The notes under the pieces were generated by a model. It saw nothing but the letters and a program-made list of their open reading frames with translations, made no database searches and was not told where the DNA came from. A stretch of 64,000 bases of DNA from Thermomicrobiales bacterium. Lineage in GTDB: Bacteria > Chloroflexota > Chloroflexia > Thermomicrobiales > CFX8. This document shows positions 45,226-53,858 of the stretch, in pieces; within the stretch, counting starts at the first letter, position 1, and the number at the start of each line of letters is the position of its first letter. The position numbers and the translations under genes were made by a program. The stretch is from positions 558,001 to 622,000 of the forward strand of contig JBAOIG010000005.1 in the NCBI GenBank assembly GCA_037045155.1, given 5' to 3'.

Positions 45226-45549
45226 GTGCAGCGACGAGCATGAAGCGTCCGGTCGACAGCCACCTGTGCCTCTGTCATGTAGCGCCCGGAGCGAAACATC
45301 CGTCCTCCCTGCTTTCTGGCTTTCAGACAGGGAAACGGGTTCTTCGCTCCGTTCAGTGGGTCGTCGACGTCGAAGTGGCACACATGTTGGCGTGGCAGCC
45401 ACCCCCGCGGCCTGTCATTCTGAGCGCGCACGCGAAGAATCTCTCCTGCGTTGGACTGTCACATACCTGGAGGAGATCTTTCGGTTGCGACCTCAAGATG
45501 ACAGATGGAGGGGCAGGCTGCCGATCGGACAGTCTGACGTTGACAGCCC

Positions 45550-45750
45550 ATTCAGTACAGTGACTAGCATGATGTGTCAGGTTGGCAGCCTCCCCGCACC
45601 TTGTCATCCTGAGGCCGCAGCCGAAGGATCTCTCCTGCGTCTGAATGCATCCAGCCAGGGGAGATGCTTCGCTGAGGCTCAGCATGACAAACGGCCGGGG
45701 TGGCTGTCGCACCACAGTACAGGACACATCACGCTGGTCGGAGCATTCAG
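45550..45750. repeat. Near-identical 201-bp copy 1 (spacer plus hairpin)
   Basis: This segment, with ATTCAGTACAGTGACTAGCA near its start, is repeated at 45940-46140 with an offset of exactly 390 bases and only a few differences (for example CCAGCCAGGGG against CCAGCATGAGG in the hairpin loop). The near identity points to recent duplication or gene conversion within the array. Confidence 0.85.
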
Positions 45751-45939
45751 TACAGCGACTACCATGAAGTGTCCGGTCGACAGCCACCTGTGCCTCTGTC
45801 ATGTTGAGCGGAGCGAAACATCCGTCCTCCCCGTTTCTGGGTTTCCATGCGGGAAAACGGATCCTTCACTCCGTTCAGGATGACAGAGGGAAGGGGGCTT
45901 GCCGTACCCAACGACATGACAGATCACGCTGGTCGCTGT

Positions 45940-46140
45940 ATTCAGTACAGTGACTAGCATGATGTGTCAGGTTGGCAGCCTCCCCGCACCTTGTCATCCT
46001 GAGGCCGCAGCCGAAGGATCTCTCCTGCGTCTGAATGCATCCAGCATGAGGAGATGCTTCGCTGAGGCTCAGCATGACAAACGGCCGGGGTGGCTGTCGC
46101 ACCACAGTACAGGACACATCACGCTAGTCGGAGCATTCAG
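45940..46140. repeat. Near-identical 201-bp copy 2 (spacer plus hairpin)
   Basis: Second copy of the 45550-45750 unit, including one complete hairpin element (45991-46080) with terminal arms TTGTCATCCTGAGGC and CTCAGCATGACAA. Differences from copy 1 lie mainly in the hairpin loop and at one base in CACGCT(G/A)GTCG. Confidence 0.85.
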
Positions 46141-46293
46141 GATGACAGAAGGGCGGGGTGGCTGCCGGAGCCACCCATTGGTGGTACCAGCACACGCAGG
46201 TGGATTCCCAAATTCCCAATCCTATGGGGATCAGGAATTTAGGAATTGGGACGAGACACGGGAGCCAGCGCGAGTATCCCGGGAGGATAGAGG

Positions 46294-46527
46294 ATGTCGG
46301 ACGACCACTCGTTCCTGATCTGGCTGGCGCTCCAGGCGCAGCGCGATGACGCAGTCGGCGATTGCGCGCGCGACATGGTTGATGATCCCGACTGGCCGCC
46401 GACGGCGACGACGTATGCGACGGCGCGCGTCTACCTCGAGTCCCTCCAGGCCAGCCATCTGGCGATCGAGGCGCTCCGCGACGCGTGGGGCGAGTGGCAG
46501 CAGCGCCAACGCCAGGGCCGCGACTGA
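46294..46527 (+). CDS. YozE-like SAM-fold protein
   Basis: A 77-residue helical protein matching the YozE SAM-like family (DUF1250): FLIWLALQAQ at the start, DDAVGDCARDMVDDPDWPP, then YATARVYLES and LRDAWGEWQQRQ. The family is best known from Firmicutes, where it is small and of unknown function. The start ATG has GGGAGGATAGAGG upstream. It is immediately downstream of the repeat array and convergent with the amidohydrolase gene. Confidence 0.75.
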   Translation: MSDDHSFLIWLALQAQRDDAVGDCARDMVDDPDWPPTATTYATARVYLESLQASHLAIEALRDAWGEWQQRQRQGRD

Positions 46528-46537
46528 CTCGGTCTGG

Positions 46538-47518
46538 CTACGTCGTCAGCCCGAAAAGCTCCGCCGCAGCGCCACCGAGAACGCTATCGTGATGCTGGAG
46601 ATCGATCGCGGCTTCGACGGCAGCGATACTGCCGGCCAGGTCGCCGACGACGTGCGGGTAGTCGGACCCGAAGAGTAGCCGATCCGCTCCAACGACGCTG
46701 GCCGCAAGCTCGATCGCGGCGCTGGAGGCATTGGTCGTGTCGAGGTAGAGCCGCTTCATCACCTCGCTTGGCGGGCTCGCGATGGCCTGGCAATCCCGAT
46801 AGCTCCGGTAGCCGCTGTCCAGACGAGCGGCAAGAAATGGGATCGCGCCGCCGAGGTGGGAGCCGATGACGTTGATCCGTGGGTATCGATCGAAGAATCC
46901 GGAGAAGATCAGCCGGGCGATCGCCTGCGTCGTATCGAACGGATAGCCAACGAGCACCACGAGCGCATACTGACCCATCGACTCGATGCCGGCCGGCGCC
47001 ATCGGGTGGATATGCATCACCGCCCCCAGGCGGTTCGCCTCCTCGTAGAACGGATCGAGCCGCGGGTCGTCGATCGGCAAGCCGCCGATGTTGCCGCCGA
47101 TCAGGAAGCCGGGCATTCCAAGATCATCCATGCTGCGGCGAAGCTCTGCGATCGCTGCGCCAGCGTCGGCCGTCAGCGGGATACTGGCCAGCGCCCGGAA
47201 CCGATCGGGGTATTGCCGAACGATCGCGGCCAACGCATCGTTGCATATCCGCGCCAGCTCGACGCTGGCCAGCCCGTCCAGGAAGTAGACCTGCGGCACG
47301 CTGACCGACAGGATCTGGACATCGATCCCGGCGGCGTCCATCGCAGCGACACGGTCCGATATCTGGTGCATCTCCGGCACGATCGTCAAGAAGCGCGAAC
47401 CCTTTTCCTTGACGATCAGCTGCTCGCCCTGGCCACGCTCCACCTCGTAGCGCCCGGATTCGAGCAAGCTCTTCAGAAACTCGGGTGGCTGGACGTGGGT
47501 ATGGGCATCAATGCGCAT
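46538..47518 (-). CDS. Amidohydrolase 2 (ACMSD-like) family protein
   Basis: A 326-residue metal-dependent TIM-barrel hydrolase or decarboxylase. It has the HxH pair (RIDAHTHVQPP), a His in HIHPMAPAG, a second His in IGSHLGGAIPF, and the acidic residue in LFGSDYPHVVG, as in aminocarboxymuconate-semialdehyde decarboxylase-like enzymes. The actual substrate is not known. The start ATG follows GGAGGCTAC. About 300 bases separate it from the divergent enoyl-CoA hydratase. Confidence 0.88.
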   Translation of the reverse strand: MRIDAHTHVQPPEFLKSLLESGRYEVERGQGEQLIVKEKGSRFLTIVPEMHQISDRVAAMDAAGIDVQILSVSVPQVYFLDGLASVELARICNDALAAIVRQYPDRFRALASIPLTADAGAAIAELRRSMDDLGMPGFLIGGNIGGLPIDDPRLDPFYEEANRLGAVMHIHPMAPAGIESMGQYALVVLVGYPFDTTQAIARLIFSGFFDRYPRINVIGSHLGGAIPFLAARLDSGYRSYRDCQAIASPPSEVMKRLYLDTTNASSAAIELAASVVGADRLLFGSDYPHVVGDLAGSIAAVEAAIDLQHHDSVLGGAAAELFGLTT

Positions 47519-47819
47519 GTAGCCTCCAGGTACTGACGATTGCTCCGACAGTCCGGCATATCCGGATCGGCGATATCGACCACCGGACGAATAATAGGCG
47601 AACGATCCCGTCGCGACCGGCCCGACCCATCGTCATGGGGCGGCTCATCGGGCTCTTGACGACCTCCGGACCCTGCTGTACCGTCCGGCGATATCGCCTG
47701 TCAACGCGAGCCGGTGTCGCGCCCGCCACAGGGGAGTGCCGGCAGCCTCTCACCCGCGCGGCCTCTCCGCAGATGGTGGAGCAGCTTGCGTCAACACGTC
47801 GTGGAAACGAGGAGGACAC

Positions 47820-48605
47820 GTGGAGTACCAGCACATTCTCTGGGAGCAGCAGGGCGGAATCGCGATCATCACGCTGAACCGGCCCGACGCGATGAACGCA
47901 CTGAACCGGCCTCATCTCGTCGAGCTGAACCACGCCGTCGAGCGGGCGGGATACGATCCTGCCGTCCGGAGCCTGGTCATCACCGGCGCGGGACGTGGCT
48001 TCTGCGCTGGCGCCGACGTCAAGGAGTGGGGCGCAGGGTACGAGGACGCGGAGCCGCAATCCAGCTGGATCGAGCTGGCCCACGCCCTGGTCGCCCGCAT
48101 CTACCGCCTGCCGAAGCCGGTCATCGCCGCGGTGAACGGCGTGGCCGTCGGCGCAGGGTGCGACATCACGCTCGCTTCCGACTTGCGGGTGGCGTCGACA
48201 AAGGCGCGCTTCGGTGAGGCGTACATCAAGCTCGGCTATTGCCCGGATGCCGGCGGGTCGTTCCTGCTGCCGCGGCTGATCGGTGAGGCGCGCGCGATGG
48301 AGATGATCTACACGGGCAGGATCATCGAGGCTGACGAGGCCGATCGGATCGGCCTGCTCAACCGGCTGGTCGAGCCGGAGGAACTGATGCCGACCGCGCT
48401 GGAGCTGGCCGGCCGGCTGGCCAAAGGCCCGACGCTCGCCATCGGCCTGGCCAAGGAGAACATCCGCCAGAACCCCCTGCTCAACATCGAGGACGCGCTG
48501 CGCAACGAGCGACGGGCCGGGGAAATCTGCGGCAGGAGCGAGGATTCAAAAGAAGGTCTGGCGGCGACACTCGAGCGCCGCGAGGCCAACTTCCAGGGTC
48601 GGTAA
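47820..48605 (+). CDS. Enoyl-CoA hydratase/isomerase family protein
   Basis: A 261-residue crotonase-fold enzyme acting on an acyl-CoA thioester. The oxyanion-hole segment is SLVITGAGRGFCAGADVKEW. The catalytic region holds FGEAYIKLGYCPDAGGS, where one Glu is kept and the second is an Asp, as in several isomerase-like members. The start is the GTG at 47820 with GAGGAGG before it; longer frames upstream are not supported. It is followed five bases later by the CoA ligase gene, suggesting a small catabolic operon for a CoA-linked acid. Confidence 0.9.
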   Translation: MEYQHILWEQQGGIAIITLNRPDAMNALNRPHLVELNHAVERAGYDPAVRSLVITGAGRGFCAGADVKEWGAGYEDAEPQSSWIELAHALVARIYRLPKPVIAAVNGVAVGAGCDITLASDLRVASTKARFGEAYIKLGYCPDAGGSFLLPRLIGEARAMEMIYTGRIIEADEADRIGLLNRLVEPEELMPTALELAGRLAKGPTLAIGLAKENIRQNPLLNIEDALRNERRAGEICGRSEDSKEGLAATLERREANFQGR

Positions 48606-48610
48606 TTCCG

Positions 48611-50764
48611 ATGACCACCGGCAGCAACTGGACGCGCATGTCCGGCGATTCCGCGTCCCACCCGCTCTATCCGCTGTTCTACCCCCGCTCGGTCGCCGTC
48701 GTCGGGGCGTCGCCAAAGGGGGGCTACGGGCTGCGCGTCGTCGAGGCGCTGAAAGCGTTCCGGTTCGCCGGCCCGATCTACCCGATCAATCCGAACTACG
48801 ATGAGATCGCCGGGCTGCGCGCCTACCCCGAGATCGGCTCGATCCCCGAGCCGGTCGACGCCGTCGCCATCGCAGTCCCATCGCGCATCGTTCCGGGGGT
48901 CGTTCGGCAGGCGATCGAGGCTGGTGCAAAGAGCGGCATCGCGTTCGGCAGCGGCTTCGCCGAGGCCGGGGAAGACGGGCAGGCGCTGCAGGCCGAGCTG
49001 CGGGCGATCTGCGGCGATCGCTTCCCACTGATCGGCCCGAACTGCCTCGGGGTGATGAGCTACCTCGGCGACGCGGCGCTCTGGTCGATCCCGATCGGCG
49101 AGCCGCGCCACGATGGCGCGGTCGGGCTGGTCGCGCAAAGCGGCAACATGGCCCTGACCCTGATGAGCTCCAGCCGCGGTCTACGCCTGGCCCACAGCGT
49201 CTCGGCTGGCAACCAGGCGGTCGTCGACGTGGTCGACATCATGAGCTTCTTCCTGGCCGAACCGAATATTCGCGTCATCGCCGCCGTAATCGAGGGGTTG
49301 TCGGACGTCGCCCGGTTCCGGCGCGTCGCCGCTCTCGCGTCCGAGCGCGACGTGCCGATCGTCGCGCTGAAGCTGGGTCGATCGGAGAAGGGCAGCCAGG
49401 CTGCGGTGGCCCATACCGGCTCGCTAACCGGCTCGGACCAGCTCTACGACGCGCTCTTCGCGCAATACGGCGTGATCCGCGTCGACGACCTCGAAGAGAT
49501 GAGCGAGACAGCCAAGCTGCTCAGCGCCGCTCGCCGGCCGGCCGGCGCCGGGCTGGGGGTCTTCGCCAGCTCCGGTGGTGAATGCGGACTGATCTCGGAC
49601 ATGGCCGCCGCCAGCGGCGTCGAGCTGCCCGACTTGCTGCCGGAGACGCGCGAGGCGCTGCTGGGCTTGCTGCCGCCGTTCGCAAACCCGCTCAACCCAC
49701 TCGACATCACCGCCGCCGGCTGGGGCAACCGCGACGTCTACCGCGAGACGGCGAAGCTGCTGGCCATGACACCAGGCGTCAACATCGTCGCCTGCATCGG
49801 CGATACAACCCGCGTCTCCGGCCCGATCTCGGCCACTGGCTGGGACAAGATGATCGCCGGGATGGCCGATGCCCGCGAGCAGACTGACATCCCGATGGCC
49901 ATCATCAACATCCTGACAGACGCCTCCTACGAGATGACCGACACGCTGGCCGAGGCCGGAGTGATCCAGCTCATCGGCGCGCGGACCGCCGCCCGGGCGA
50001 TTGGCCATGCCGGCTCGTACGCCCGCTGGCGCGAGATCCACTCAGCCGCCAGCTACGCGCACAAGGTAGACGCCGAGCGTCGACTCACCGCGCTCGCGCT
50101 GCTGCCGCCGGCCGGCAGCGGTGGCGTCTCCGAGGCAACCAGCAAGGCGCTGCTGAGCCTCTACGGCATCCCGATCCCGGCCGGCGGACTGGCGACGAGC
50201 CTCGACGCCGCTCTCGCGCTGGCCAACGAGGCCGGCTATCCGGTGGCGCTGAAGATCGACGCCGAAGGCATCCACCACAAGACCGAAGTCGGCGGCGTTG
50301 CGCTCGGCATCGAGTCCGACGACCAGCTCCGCGCCGAATACGCCGCCCTGCTGGAACGCGTCGCCGCCCGCGCACCCGATGCGCGAGTGCGCGGGGTGCA
50401 GGTCGAGGGGATGGTGGCCGGACTGGTCGAGCTGATCGTCGGCGGGCGCAACGACCCACTGTTCGGCCCGATCGTCGTCGCCGGCCTCGGCGGGATATTC
50501 GCGGAGGCGCTCCAGGACGCGACGACACGGCTCGCCCCGATCGATTCTGCCGAGGCGCGATCGATGCTGGCAGGACTACGCGGCGCGGCGCTGCTCGGCC
50601 CATTCCGCGGCCGGCCCGCAGCCGACATCAGCGCCGCCGCCGACATCATCTCCCGCGTCTCGGTTCTACTGGCCGAGCTCCCCGAAGTGCGTGAGCTCGA
50701 CCTCAACCCAGTTCTGGTGAGCGCCGACGGCTGCGTCGCGGTAGACGCGCTGGCGGTGGTGTGA
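48611..50764 (+). CDS. Acyl-CoA synthetase (NDP-forming), fused alpha and beta parts
   Basis: A 717-residue single-chain ADP-forming acetate/acyl-CoA ligase. A CoA-binding domain (1-130, SVAVVGASPKGGYG) is followed by a succinyl-CoA-ligase-like domain with the phosphorylated His in AAVAHTGSLTGSD. A C-terminal ATP-grasp domain spans about 490-715 (ALKIDAEGIHHKTEVGGVALG). The enzyme makes acyl-CoA from acid, CoA and ATP, or runs in the ATP-forming direction. It follows the enoyl-CoA hydratase with five bases between them. The acid specificity is not readable. Confidence 0.92.
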   Translation: MTTGSNWTRMSGDSASHPLYPLFYPRSVAVVGASPKGGYGLRVVEALKAFRFAGPIYPINPNYDEIAGLRAYPEIGSIPEPVDAVAIAVPSRIVPGVVRQAIEAGAKSGIAFGSGFAEAGEDGQALQAELRAICGDRFPLIGPNCLGVMSYLGDAALWSIPIGEPRHDGAVGLVAQSGNMALTLMSSSRGLRLAHSVSAGNQAVVDVVDIMSFFLAEPNIRVIAAVIEGLSDVARFRRVAALASERDVPIVALKLGRSEKGSQAAVAHTGSLTGSDQLYDALFAQYGVIRVDDLEEMSETAKLLSAARRPAGAGLGVFASSGGECGLISDMAAASGVELPDLLPETREALLGLLPPFANPLNPLDITAAGWGNRDVYRETAKLLAMTPGVNIVACIGDTTRVSGPISATGWDKMIAGMADAREQTDIPMAIINILTDASYEMTDTLAEAGVIQLIGARTAARAIGHAGSYARWREIHSAASYAHKVDAERRLTALALLPPAGSGGVSEATSKALLSLYGIPIPAGGLATSLDAALALANEAGYPVALKIDAEGIHHKTEVGGVALGIESDDQLRAEYAALLERVAARAPDARVRGVQVEGMVAGLVELIVGGRNDPLFGPIVVAGLGGIFAEALQDATTRLAPIDSAEARSMLAGLRGAALLGPFRGRPAADISAAADIISRVSVLLAELPEVRELDLNPVLVSADGCVAVDALAVV

Positions 50765-50816
50765 GGGGATCGTCCACGACCAGGGGATTCACCACTCAGG
50801 AAGAATGAGGAGACAA

Positions 50817-52010
50817 ATGACGCGTCGATTCGATGACACGCTCCCGGAAAGACTACAGACCAGACTCTCCCGACGCGGACTGCTGCGCTACGGAGGCCGG
50901 GCCGGCGCCGCGCTCGCGATGATGGGCGGCGTAACGTCGCTGCTGGCCGCCTGCGGCGGCGACAAGGGCGGGGCAACGACCGCGCCATCGAGCGGCAGCG
51001 CCTCGCCGACTTCCGGCAGCGGAAGCTCCGGCTCATCTGGCAAAGGTGGACAAGTGCGGGTCGCCGTCTGGGGCGGCGCGATCCAGGACGCTGAAAACAA
51101 GTATGTCTTCCAGCCATTCACCGAAGAGACTGGCATCGAGGTCATCATGACCGGTCCGCCGGATCCGGCCAAGCTCAAAGCGATGGTGGACACCGGCAAC
51201 ATCGAGTGGGACCTAGTCGAGGGCGGCATCAACTGGGTCATCGAACTGGGCGAGGATTACTTCGAAAAGATCGACTACTCGATCTTCGACCAGGCGACGA
51301 TCGACGGCGTGCCCGAGATCTACCGTCATCCGTTTGGCGCTGGGTTCTACGTCTTTTCAACCAACATCGGCTGGAACACGAAAACGCTTGGCGAGGGTAA
51401 GAAGATCGAAAATTGGACCGAATTCTGGGACGTCGAGAAGTTTCCCGGAAAGCGCTCTCTGCAAGGCGGCAGCCAGCCGCCGCTGGAGTTCGCGCTACTG
51501 GCTGACGGCGTCGAGATGAAGGATCTCTATCCGATCGACGTCGATCGAGCACTCAAGAAGCTCAAGGAGATCATGCCGAACATCGCTCAGTGGTGGGATT
51601 CGGGCGCCCAGCCCGGCCAGCTCCTGACGAGCGAGCAGGTCGTAGCGTCCAGTATCTGGATCGGGCGGATTCACTCGTTGCGCGACCAGGGCGCGCCGAT
51701 TGGCTTCACCTTCAACCAGGGGTCGCTGACACCGGCATTCTGGAATATCCCGAAGGGGGCAAAGAACGTCGACGCGGCTCAGAAGCTCGCCGCCTACTCG
51801 CTGCGGGCTGACGTCCAGGCGAAGGTGTGGGGTAACTATGTCGAGGGACCGACCAATACCAAGGCCTACGACCTGATGGACCCGGAACACGCAAAGCTGC
51901 TGCCGACCCACCCAGACAATGCCGGACTGCAGTTCGTCCCGGACGAAGAGTGGTGGGGTAAGAATCGAGCCAAGGTGTTGGAGCAGTTTCAGGCACTGAT
52001 CCTCAGCTGA
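50817..52010 (+). CDS. potD: ABC transporter substrate-binding lipoprotein (PotD-like)
   Basis: A 397-residue extracellular binding protein of the spermidine/putrescine type. The N terminus joins a Tat-type SRRGLLRYGG motif to a lipobox (LLAAC), then a Gly/Ser linker. The mature domain has VAVWGGAIQDAENKYVFQPF and the ITxNQ-like NIEWDLVEGGINWV pattern of PotD/PotF. The start is the ATG at 50817 after GAGGAGACAAA. It is the first gene of the ABC operon with two permeases and an ATPase. The cargo is likely a polyamine or similar amine, by family only. Confidence 0.88.
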   Translation: MTRRFDDTLPERLQTRLSRRGLLRYGGRAGAALAMMGGVTSLLAACGGDKGGATTAPSSGSASPTSGSGSSGSSGKGGQVRVAVWGGAIQDAENKYVFQPFTEETGIEVIMTGPPDPAKLKAMVDTGNIEWDLVEGGINWVIELGEDYFEKIDYSIFDQATIDGVPEIYRHPFGAGFYVFSTNIGWNTKTLGEGKKIENWTEFWDVEKFPGKRSLQGGSQPPLEFALLADGVEMKDLYPIDVDRALKKLKEIMPNIAQWWDSGAQPGQLLTSEQVVASSIWIGRIHSLRDQGAPIGFTFNQGSLTPAFWNIPKGAKNVDAAQKLAAYSLRADVQAKVWGNYVEGPTNTKAYDLMDPEHAKLLPTHPDNAGLQFVPDEEWWGKNRAKVLEQFQALILS

Positions 52011-52057
52011 CGACACAGCCGACCGGGTGGCCTCATCACCGAGGAGAGGAAACAGCC

Positions 52058-52957
52058 ATGAACAGCGTATCGGACGCGGCGAATGCGGCCGATCCGATCG
52101 CCGGCCCGCGACAACGCCGGTTACCCGGAGACTCCAGACAGGCACGCTTCACTTGGCTGCTGCTCGTCCTACCGGTGCTCTATATGTTGGTCATGTATGT
52201 CTACCCAGTGTCCGTGATGTTGCTCCGCAGCATCACGGATCCAAACCTTGGGCTTGGCAACTTTCGCGATCTGTTCACCAACTCAGGCTATCGGCGCGTG
52301 CTCTTCACAACCGTTCGCATCTCGTTTTACGTCGTCGTGCTGACGCTGCTGCTGGGCTACCCCGTCGCCTATATGCTCTCAACGCTGCCGCCGCGCGCAG
52401 CCCGGATGGCGACATTCCTCGTCCTGCTGCCGTTCTGGACGAGCGTGCTGGTGCGCTCGTTCGCCTGGATCGTCATCCTCGGCGACAAGGGACTGATCAA
52501 CGCCTGGTTCGCGCCGCTCAACAACGATAAGCCATTCCACCTGCTCTTCAGCGAGAAGGCGGTCGTGATCGGCATGGTTCACGTCCTGCTGCCGTTCATG
52601 ATTCTGACGCTGACGGCGACAATGGCTCAGATCGACAAGTCGCTCGTGCTGGCGGCGCAAACCCTCGGTGCGTCACCGGTGCGGGCATTCCTGACGGTCT
52701 ACCTGCCGCTAAGCATGCCGGGTGTGGCCAGCGGCTCGATGCTCGTCTTCATCATGGGGTTGGGCTACTACATCACCCCGGCTCTCCTCGGCGGACCGCG
52801 CCAGCTGATGTTCGCCAATCTGATCGACCGCTTCGTCAATCAGACCTTCCAATGGGGAGTAGCCGCTGCCGCGGCCGTCCTACTGCTCGGCATCTCGACC
52901 CTGCTCTATGTCGCCTCGCGGCGGTTCGGGCGCGTCGAGGGCCTGTTCGGCGGATAA
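52058..52957 (+). CDS. potB: ABC transporter permease (PotB-like)
   Basis: A 299-residue permease with six membrane helices and an EAA loop of the form LVLAAQTLGASPVRAFLTVYLPLSMPG, which couples to the ATPase. The N-terminal 30 residues are polar. GAGGAGAGGAAACAGCC precedes the ATG. It is the first membrane subunit of the polyamine-type importer and is followed by the PotC-like gene after 13 bases. Confidence 0.9.
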   Translation: MNSVSDAANAADPIAGPRQRRLPGDSRQARFTWLLLVLPVLYMLVMYVYPVSVMLLRSITDPNLGLGNFRDLFTNSGYRRVLFTTVRISFYVVVLTLLLGYPVAYMLSTLPPRAARMATFLVLLPFWTSVLVRSFAWIVILGDKGLINAWFAPLNNDKPFHLLFSEKAVVIGMVHVLLPFMILTLTATMAQIDKSLVLAAQTLGASPVRAFLTVYLPLSMPGVASGSMLVFIMGLGYYITPALLGGPRQLMFANLIDRFVNQTFQWGVAAAAAVLLLGISTLLYVASRRFGRVEGLFGG

Positions 52958-52970
52958 GGAGGGCAGTGTC

Positions 52971-53828
52971 ATGGCCGCCATTCAGACAACCACCGCTGGA
53001 CGTGCCCCGCGCATTCCGCTCCGGATGCGGGTTCAGCGCAACCTGTTCCGCTGGTTCTACTATGCGTTTGTCGGCGCGATCTTCGTCTTCTTGATCGCGC
53101 CGATTGCGATCGTCATCCACCAGTCGTTCAATGGGGTCGGCTACCTGTCTTTCCCAATCCAGAACCCGGGCCTGCGCTGGTATCGCGACTTCTTCGGCAA
53201 CGATGTCTGGATGCGTGCGATCCGCACCGGCCTGTCACTGGCGCTGATTGCTGCAGTCATCTCAACGCTGCTCGGCACGATGGCCGCCTGGGCGCTCTCG
53301 CGGGTCACATTTCGTGGCAAGAGTCTGGTGCTGGCACTGATGTTCTCGCCGATCGTCGCGCCGACGATCATCCTGGCACTGGCCTTCTACCTGTTCTTTG
53401 CCGACCTGCAACTGATCGGCAACAAGTACGCGATCGCCGCTGCCTACGGGGTGCTTGGCATCCCCTACTCACTGGTGACCGTCACGGCCGCATTGACTCA
53501 GTTCGACCCGACCCAGGAGCATGCCGCCGCGACGCTGGGCGCCGGGCCACTACGCGTGCTCTGGCACATCACCCTGCCACAGATCGCGACCAGCATCTTC
53601 GCCGGCTTCTTCTTCGCCTTCATCCTCGCCTTCGACGAGGTCATCATCATCACCTTCCTCGGCGGCGGCGAGACGATCACACTGGCGCGGCAGATGTGGA
53701 ACAGCGTGCGCTATGACCTGACGCCGGTGCTGGCGGTGGCCGGCACGTTGTTGATCGCGTTCTCGATGGGGATATTCCTGCTCGTAGATATCATCAGCAC
53801 CATGCGCGATCGTCGTCGCTCGGGCTAG
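52971..53828 (+). CDS. potC: ABC transporter permease (PotC-like)
   Basis: A 285-residue permease with six membrane helices. The EAA loop is EHAAATLGAGPLRVLWHITLPQ. The start is the ATG at 52971, after AAGGAGGGCAGTGTC; frames beginning inside potB are not real. With PotB it would form the transmembrane channel of the importer. Confidence 0.9.
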   Translation: MAAIQTTTAGRAPRIPLRMRVQRNLFRWFYYAFVGAIFVFLIAPIAIVIHQSFNGVGYLSFPIQNPGLRWYRDFFGNDVWMRAIRTGLSLALIAAVISTLLGTMAAWALSRVTFRGKSLVLALMFSPIVAPTIILALAFYLFFADLQLIGNKYAIAAAYGVLGIPYSLVTVTAALTQFDPTQEHAAATLGAGPLRVLWHITLPQIATSIFAGFFFAFILAFDEVIIITFLGGGETITLARQMWNSVRYDLTPVLAVAGTLLIAFSMGIFLLVDIISTMRDRRRSG

Positions 53829-53858
53829 CCGGGCGCGGCGACGAAGAGGATAGGTCAA

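Larger units (their letters stand above)
45226..46293. repeat. Hairpin-element array between lon-like gene and yozE-like gene
   Basis: About 1.07 kb without a gene. It carries five 90-base inverted-repeat elements at 45272-~45360, 45412-45505, 45601-45690, 45795-45886 and 45991-46080, plus a stub at about 46138. Starts are spaced 140, 189, 194 and 196 bases apart, so the array behaves like a tandem repeat of period about 193. Two copies, 45550-45750 and 45940-46140, are almost identical. Frames seen here on either strand are repeat artefacts. Confidence 0.85.

Noticed and set aside
45272..46080. CRISPR array in the repeat region
   Set aside because: The repeated parts are about 90-base hairpins, the units about 193 bases long, and the spacers are themselves repeated rather than unique. 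No cas gene is present.
47519..47819. Regulatory palindromes in the 300-bp divergent gap before the enoyl-CoA hydratase gene
   Set aside because: Only short CCGG-containing repeats (TCCGGCATATCCGG) are seen. These are expected by chance at this GC content. No gene or clear structure was found.
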